DNA of 64,000 bases from Turbatrix aceti (lineage: Eukaryota > Nematoda > Chromadorea > Rhabditida > Panagrolaimidae): assembly GCA_963969345.1 (NCBI GenBank), contig OZ017769.1:5645725-5709724 (forward strand), given 5' to 3'. A program made the position numbers and the translations under genes. The notes beneath the pieces are model-generated. The model was given only the letters and a program-made list of their open reading frames with translations. It did no database searches and was not told the origin of the DNA. This document shows positions 57,501 through 64,000 of this stretch, one piece after another (position 1 is the first letter of the stretch; every line of letters starts with the position of its first letter).

Positions 57501-60492
57501 GAGGTAATTCGACTGCGCTACTTCCACTAAAAATGTACAATTCGTGTAACCAGTGTTCGAACTTGAAAAAAAAAATCGAATTCGACTCGTGACAAAGAGT
57601 CGAGAGCTAAAAAGTCGACTCCGACTCCCACAGTCGACTTTTTTACTCAAAATCGACTCATTTCGACCAAAATTCAAAAAGATTCAAAAAAATATAGCAA
57701 ATGCAAAAAAGCACCAAAACGTAGACAACTTCTAGAATTTATGAATTTTGAACAAGAAAACTCAAAATTTAGATAAATCGTGAATTCTACCCAAAAAAGG
57801 TACATTTTCTTTTAAAAATCGATTTTTTTTGAAAAAATATCGACACAGACTTTAAAATCTGAGTCAGAGTCGACTCGGGAGTGGAAGTCGTTGGAACACT
57901 GCGTGAAACAACCGTGCAAAAATAAAAACTCACTTTTGACCTCATCAATAGGCGCACACTCGGCAAATCGACGGATAATGGTCGTCAGATGCTCTCCTAT
58001 GAGTTCCTTGTCGAATTTCACGTCGTCCTGAAAAATCAGTTCGCAGATATAACAAATTCGCCCTCTCTCGAAATGATTTTCACTTACACTCACAATGACG
58101 TACTCACCGCCACCGCCCCCACCGATGAGATCCGCTCGTAGACTTGAAATCAGCGAAGACACGCCTGGAATGCTGCCAAATATGGACTGCATCCGAACGT
58201 CCCCTCGGTTATAAATGGTGAATCTTGACTGCTGGATGACACCGACCAAATCAAGAGCAGGCGAGTACCACAAACCGAGTGGCTGGAGTCCAGCTTCCTG
58301 GAACTCATCGCAATACCTCAAAACAGAATCGTAGAATTTGTCTGCCGATTCCCGAGCTCGGTCTTCGTTGACGACATTCAGAATTGCGAGGGCGGACTGG
58401 TCTTCGCTCGAGACATATGAACTTTGAAACTGAAAAAAAACAATAAAAAATTAAATGTATTTTGTTGACCCCGGAAAAAGCGAGCAACTTACGTGTCCCG
58501 ACGTAACATAATTTTCCGCAAAGGTCAGGAGTCCATTCCAGTCGTTGTAGACGACGTTGAGCGCAGGCGCGTTCTTGCACGCTACCTGGAGGGCGCGAGC
58601 AACGACGTCATGAGAATACGATTCGCCGCTGAAGATACGGTGCTTGATGGCGTTCAGACGAGTGGGAAAGAGGTTCTTCAGCTCATCCAGTGACTCGTAC
58701 TGCGTAGCCGGTTCGACGCGCTCCCATGGACTTGCAACGCCCCTAAAACCGATTATTTCTAAACCATAATTCCCCGATGTCAATCACTTACGAGGCCAAA
58801 GTCGAGCGCCAAAGAAGGTAGGGTTGGAATGTTGACGAATAGGCAGTCGCGTCGAAAATCTCACGACTGATGGCCCAGAGAGTGTAGGTGTCGTTGGTGC
58901 CGCAGGACGACGCTAGCAGGAAATCTGTGACGTACTTCTGAAAAAATCTACGTTGTGAATTTACGCAAGAGTTTTTCAAATGTTAAAAACAGTGTTTCAA
59001 GTCGTTTTTTTCGAGTTTGAAAATCCAAAAAAATTCCATGACTAAAAAAACGGAAAAACCGTTAAAAATTCCGAATTTAGGTTTCGGAAGACGCAAACCA
59101 TCAATGCATAAATTAAATTAAATTAATGTAACGGTTTTAGGTAAAAAAAATTTTGGGTTTGAAAACCAGAAAAAAAATTGCCGTTGAAAAACACAAATTT
59201 TTGGCTTCGGCGAACGCAATATTTAGTATTTGCACCGCCGATGCAATTTTAGGTATTTTTTTAGGGTTAGGAAAAAATTTCCAAACCCGACAACATTGCT
59301 TAAAAAATCCCCCAACTTACCCCAGGCAGTTTTTGATGGCTAACAACGTTCAACTTGCCATGAGCCCACTTCAGGACAACAAAAGCCGCGCCACTGACAG
59401 ACTGGACCAGAACCGTGACGACCGGATCGCCTTCAGCGACGGCAAGCTTGACAGAAAGCGACTCAAAAGCCTCCTTGTACCGCCCGCTCAGAGCCAACAG
59501 AATGTCGTACGTACACAGGATTTTTCTTTCCTGAAAAAAAAAACAAACAAAAATCATTGCTTTCCACGTCCGTAAATTCCCTTTTATTATAAAACTCACC
59601 AAAGCAGACCAAACGTTGATCTTTGCATCCCGGTAAACGACGAAGAGGAGCGAATCCTCGCCAGCTGCTCCTGCGGCCACGCTGACCACAGCGCTGCCGT
59701 CAGCGGCGCCTTTCCAGATATTTCCAAAAAACGTGCGGAACTTCAAAGGCACTTCGACGACGCCGTCGGTGCTGCCCTTCCTCGGAAGAGTCATGAGCAC
59801 GAGTTGAGAATCAGTGAGCGTGAGCAGGACGAAGAACGTGCCCTGGGTGGTGAGGCTCACCTCGGCGCTGGAGGCCGTGATGCCACCCGTCGAGATGCAC
59901 CGGTAATCCCAGTTCTCTGGCATCTCATTGTCCAGGCGCAGCAGAGAGAGGACCGATGTGTGGCCCTGTAAAAATCAGTTGGTACACTGATAAAAACCCA
60001 TGAAACACAAACCGAATGAACGTCGTCGCCGATGAGCTGAACGGCGAGCCGGTATACGACAGCCTGGGTCGGCACAATCAGCACCAGCATAGAGCAGTGC
60101 GCGAACAATTTCACGCCGGGAATCACATTGGCGTGGGAGAAGTTGATGCAGAGTGAGGCTTCGCGGAGGTTGTGCGTCGTCGAGAACTCGTCGAGGTAGA
60201 GATTTGGACCGTCAGCTCGCCTAAAACGACGTCATTCTAATCCATCTGGAGCAAGAAAAGACAAACCACAGAATAAAACGGTTTTCGAAACCAAGAGATG
60301 TTCGTGGAAACGTAAAACATCCGGACGAGGTAGGAACTTCGTTCGCGGATATGTGAGCATCTAAAAATTGAGTATATAAGTTTCATGGACAGCCCCATTG
60401 TGCAAAGACTTACCACCTGGTAGTTTTAGTACCCTGACGTCTTTTTTGGCAAAGAAAGAGCCGTTGAACGCCAATTCAGTGCCTCCAAACAT
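54506..60492 (-). CDS. NUP160: Nucleoporin NUP160 (Y-complex scaffold)
   Basis: A core subunit of the Nup107-160 Y-complex, which builds the nuclear-pore outer rings and also acts at kinetochores. Fifteen minus-strand exons: 60492-60414, 60360-60267, 60220-60013, 59965-59600, 59530-59321, 58937-58792, 58742-58493, 58429-58088, 58027-57934, 57526-57387, 57341-56922, 56869-55982, 55724-55258, 54998-54848 and 54796-54506. They encode 1381 residues (human 1436), and all phases agree. The N-terminal beta-propeller includes NRFILWRADGPNLYLDEFS and INVWSALERKILCTYDILL. The alpha-helical C-terminal half includes ARALQVACKN, a LPPWIIQLYK block like the human LPNWLINSYK, and NIDQLLARAEAK near the end. 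The intron at 57527-57933 contains a hAT-like MITE. NUP155 was considered but fits less well. Confidence 0.93.
57551..57901. mobile_element. hAT-like MITE in a NUP160 intron
   Basis: A 351-bp element with inverted ends CAGTGTTCGAAC (left) and CAGTGTTCCAAC (right, reversed), 11 of 12 matching. It is flanked by CGTGTAAC (57543-57550) and CGTGAAAC (57902-57909), an 8-bp duplication with one change. The ends carry many CGACTC/GAGTCG subterminal motifs, and the middle is A/T-rich. There is no coding capacity. The CAGTG terminus and 8-bp duplication point to the hAT superfamily. Confidence 0.75.
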
Positions 60493-61975
60493 GGCGATGG
60501 TGTCAAATCGGCAAAAAATGCAGCTAACAAGAAGAAAAACGCGCGCGCGCTTTGCGCAAAGTTTTTTCGCTTTGAGAACCCTCGACTTTCTAAATGTTGA
60601 TTTGCGTTACCTCAACATTGGGTAAGTTTGCCGTTGAATCCCACGTGTTTACCTGAGCATCCTTTGGTCAAATATGGATTGGATTGTCGAAGTGTAAACT
60701 ACAAACATTATGTTTGGTGCACGTGATTGCTTGCTTCCGACCACCGGCCAGTGTTGTAGTTGCCAATGACCGTTTCCGTTTTTTTGAAAAACTGTAGTCT
60801 TGGCTTTGGATTTGAAAATGCGCTTTTTTGCAACGATTTTTGATTTCTATTTTTTAATATAGCCATAATGCACTGTTTTTAGGCTTGTTTTAAAAAATGA
60901 TGAACACTTATATTTGAGATATTTTGGAATATTATCCGTTCCCCTTCCCCCCAGATTATGCCATCCGTTCCTCTCCCCCACACCTAAAAACAAACGGAGG
61001 GGAGGGTGTATTTGTGGACTAAAGTGACAGTATTTCCGGAGTTTAATGTTAGCCCCCATCGGCTATTGTTTCCTCGAGCCATTTCCTTTTTTTTTCATTT
61101 TTTGTGTTGACTTTTATCCCCTAACAATGCTTTTGGTTTTGATTACCTCACGAGCTTTGAAAAGCCCGTAAATGTTTCCATTTGAGCTTCCTGTGACAAT
61201 CTATGGACACCTGTTTGTTGTTTTTTGCAATAAAAAAGCAGGAAGCAACAAGGTGCAATCTTTTAATTGCTTTGCTCTCTTTTATCCCGTCCCCGATTAC
61301 CCGATTACTATGTATACATATAAATATTATACAACAAGTGCCAACGCCAACGGGGTAATTGATTGTTCCAAATTTTTCGGCATTTGAAGAATTGTTAAAG
61401 CAAAATGTACCCAATTTGTATTTTTTGTAGGAACATGATTAAATTAAAACATGAAAGGCGGTTTTCGAAGGCACAGATGGATGGATCTTGGCGTATTTGC
61501 CGTTCTGCGTTCTAATTTCCTGCCTTGTCAAGCATGTGTGTGTAATTAGACGCGATAATTGCGTTGTCCCATGTTTTCTCAGTCAGCGCAGCGCAGGCAT
61601 CTCTCCGGGCTGCCGTAGCCGGGGCCGTGGATGCTCGTAGCGGCGGGCGTGACCGCTATCCAAGACTCGTCCGGCTCCTTTCTGCCATCCGTCTTTCCGG
61701 AGAGCACGGCCACGTCCACGGCCACGGCTGCTCTGATCTGCGGTGCTTATAAAATTAATGCCACAGGGCAACGACCAAGACAAGGCGCGCTGGAGCAATT
61801 TGTTTGCACTTTTTTTCTCCTCATTTTCCGCAAAATGCCCACCAAACCCTGCCTGAGGGCTTGGCAGGGTTGTTTCTCGAAAAATCCAAAACAACCCTGG
61901 TGTTCTTCACCGAGGCTTTATATCTACACACATTGACTCAAAACAACAAATAAAGAGATATTTAAAAAAAAAGGG
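60493..61975. other. Intergenic region between NUP160 and the secreted-protein gene
   Basis: About 1.5 kb with no recognisable exon. It holds the NUP160 promoter side (minus strand) and the 3' flank of the secreted-protein gene. CAGTGTTGTAGTTGCC at about 60750 looks like a lone hAT-type end, but no partner end was found. C-rich and T-rich tracts lie at 60940-61000 and 61090. Confidence 0.5.
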
Positions 61976-63305
61976 CTAAAGACCATTGGTTGCGCGCTGA
62001 ATCAGCTCTTCGCCGAGTTTGTAGAGTCGCTGCCGGTACTGCAGCTCGTCGACCTCGGAGGCCGTCAGCAGGACGGGTTGGGGCTCATCTTGACCCGGCA
62101 ACGGCAGATCTGCGGCTTCGGGAATCAGCACGAATTCTTCGGGTTCATCGGGCACGATGAGCAGAGGCACAGCGGGTTCCGCGATGGCGGCGACGTCGTC
62201 GTCGTCGTCATCTTCGTCGTCGTCGATGACGGGAGGAAAAGAGGCGCGACGGTCGCGAACGAGTCTCCGAACGTCGGCCTCGGTCAACTCGATGGGCACG
62301 GCATCCTCGACGAAGCCGGCCTGCTCGTTGGTGAGCTCGTCGATTCTGTGCTGCAGGGCGAGTTCGAGTTTGAGGAGCTCCAAGTTGGAGAGGCCTGAAA
62401 ACCAAAAAAAGTGTGTACAACTCGTTCCCGTGGCTGGCCCTGGCTTGCTTGGGGACCCTTTTTGCCGGCTCTCGACTCGACACACGCTGCGCTTGCTCAT
62501 GCGCCAAAAATGGGGGGCAGACAGCTGCTGTCTGGAGCATGGCGCGGCCTGAAGCCCGGTCCATCGGCGAAAACCGGGGCTTGGCGCCCTACCACGTGAG
62601 TGCTAGCTCGACGCCGAGAGTGAATGTCAAATGAGCCTGTCGCTAATGCTCGGCATGTTCGGGCGAAAAGACAGACGCCTACCTGCGCTCTTGGGCCGGC
62701 ATCATCCGTTGGTCTTTAATTTATTTATTTTCTGCGAAGCAGCAAGGACACACGAGATTGTGATTGCCTTCTTCGGTCCCCAGAACCCCACCAGACGATG
62801 GCACAAAAGAAGAATGATGCTATGAATGCAATGCGCGGCTGGGAAATTTTTTTTATCAACATCAAAAAGTTGTAACTCTAGATGGCTGGCGGGCAGCGCA
62901 TTGACATGCAGGATGGGTACCGGCGGGAGGGGCTCAGCGCAGTCATTAACGCCTTGTTTTCTTCCGTTGCAGATGAAAACAATGAACAACTTTCACTACT
63001 GTTGCAGCAATGCAGAACACCAGATTGCTGGTTTTTTTAACGGTGAAAGGTCACGTTGACAGTCAACTTATTACGCACCGTTGAAAAGCACTCTAATCCA
63101 ATTTTTTCTCGACGACGTCGGAAGCGAAAGCGAAAACAGGAACAACAACTTGCGCGCGAACTCCACCTGTCCCCCCGCAGAACTTACCACCAAGATCGAC
63201 AGCGGAAACGTTGTCATCGTCGTCGACTTCTAGGAGAACGGGAGCCGCGTCAATTGTTGTTGCCGAAACAGCAACGACGGCGAGGAGCAAGGCGAAGCGT
63301 ATCAT
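61976..63305 (-). CDS. Small secreted acidic protein, unknown function
   Basis: Not recognised. Minus-strand exons 63305-63188 and 62394-61976 encode 178 residues. The first 20 form a good signal peptide (MIRFALLLAVVAVSATTIDA, likely cut before AP), so the protein should be secreted. The mature part starts with a DDDDN stretch. A helical, Leu/Glu-rich segment (LELLKLELALQHRIDEL) comes next, then a second acidic run (VIDDDEDDDDDDV). A Pro/Val/Glu-rich stretch (LLIVPDEPEEFVLIPEAADLPLP) precedes a C-terminal helix (YRQRLYKLGEELIQRA). It has no Cys pairs and no enzyme motif. Acidic runs suggest cation or matrix binding, but that is a guess. The gene model rests on a phase-consistent intron of 793 bases. 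Confidence 0.7.
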
Positions 63306-64000
63306 CTCGTCCGAACGCAGCGCGCCCGACTGCTGACTGCCACCGCTCGCGCTCTCTGGTTTGGACGTAGCGTGCCGCGCCGACGCCGCCCCCCTCCCCC
63401 GGGCAAAGGGCGCCGCCGCACGCTTCGAGTCTCGTTTATTTGCCACCGCACCCGTACACACCCGGCTGCTGTTGTGTGCCGTGGCGAGTAGCACGAAGAG
63501 AAAAAAAAATATTTAAAAAAAATAAGGGAAACAAAAAGAACAGGAACGAACATGCAGCGCACGCGCACGCAGAAAAAAAAAACAGAGACAGGAGGCGTCT
63601 CTTGCTGCTCGGGCTATTAGCACAGTAGTAATGAGTGGCACGACGGTCGCCTGGGGCCTTTTCGGTAAAAAAACACGCCACAAGAGGTGGTGATGAGCTT
63701 CATTACCGGGGGAGAGTGGCGCTGGCGAGGAGCCGTTCGTGATGTCCACACTTGCTGGTGTCTCAAGATTAGCATTATGGTGTTAGTATTCAGTTGGTGG
63801 TAGCAGCCAATCTGGGAAGGCGCCGGCGCTGGCGAGTTCCATCCAGCTGGGAGCTGACGAACTCATGCGAAAATGCCGGTCCACCGTATCTGCTAAACCT
63901 CAAATACAACTGCAATCTTTCCCCTGAAAAAAAAAAGTGAAACTATAATAAACAAAATCCACGACGATAAAAAAGAGGCATGCGAGCTTCTTCGGCTAAG
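63306..64000. other. Right-edge region without a recognised gene
   Basis: The presumed promoter of the secreted-protein gene, followed by A-rich and GC-mixed sequence. Overlapping short frames in all phases look like chance. Nothing else is seen. Confidence 0.45.

Noticed and set aside
54506..60492. Assignment as NUP155
   Set aside because: Both are large scaffold nucleoporins, but the N-terminal NRFILWRADG block and the C-terminal LPPWIIQLYK and IDQLL segments match NUP160.
60749..60880. Possible third hAT element starting CAGTGTTGTAG
   Set aside because: The only nearby CACTG end (about 60871) lacks inverted-repeat extension and matching flanks.
1..64000. CRISPR arrays, operons or bacterial contamination
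   Set aside because: No regularly spaced repeats; genes have spliceosomal introns and metazoan families throughout.

Overview
The window is nuclear DNA of an animal. Genes are split by spliceosomal introns, most of them 45-60 bases long and ending in a T-rich tract plus CAG. Proteins are of metazoan type (Frizzled, RGK GTPase, NHE exchanger, DNAJC13/RME-8, NUP160). An ecdysozoan, most likely a nematode or close relative, fits best. The pyridoxal-phosphate enzyme at 10920-12652 and the GLOD4 protein look closest to nematode forms as I remember them, and several start codons sit a few bases behind a TTTCAG-like acceptor, as with spliced-leader genes. That placement is inference. Exon borders were worked out by hand from GT/AG sites, reading phase and family conservation.

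Layout from left to right: prefoldin subunit 3 (+, 5' end unresolved, 2004-2968); a DHRS4-like dehydrogenase (-, 3231-4277) divergent from a Frizzled Wnt receptor (+, 5063-8374); GLOD4 (-, 8671-9745) divergent from a cysteine-synthase-like enzyme (+, 10920-12652); a Na+/H+ exchanger (+, 13704-16520); the large endosomal J-protein DNAJC13/RME-8 in 14 exons (+, 17078-24769); a BTB-type protein (-, 25129-27598); a complete BEL/Pao LTR retrotransposon (+, 28274-35095); about 4.7 kb of apparently non-coding DNA; tRNA-Ser(CGA) (-, 39802-39883); an RGK-family GTPase in seven exons with very long introns (+, 40240-52131); SLX1 nuclease (-, 52330-53769); nucleoporin NUP160 in 15 exons (-, 54506-60492); and a small secreted acidic protein of unknown function (-, 61976-63305).

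The genes are mostly unrelated housekeeping or signalling loci, with no sign of an operon or a functional cluster. Frizzled and RME-8 both bear on receptor signalling and trafficking, but their proximity is probably chance.

The mobile DNA is the most unusual part. The BEL/Pao element has two LTRs that read as identical, a 5-bp target duplication and one long open frame, so it inserted recently, yet its reverse transcriptase box reads YVDN rather than YVDD. Two short non-autonomous elements with hAT-like ends and 8-bp target duplications lie in introns of the RGK and NUP160 genes. A degenerate TTCGCGAA-rich repeat fills other introns. A near-perfect 38-bp inverted repeat lies near the left edge.
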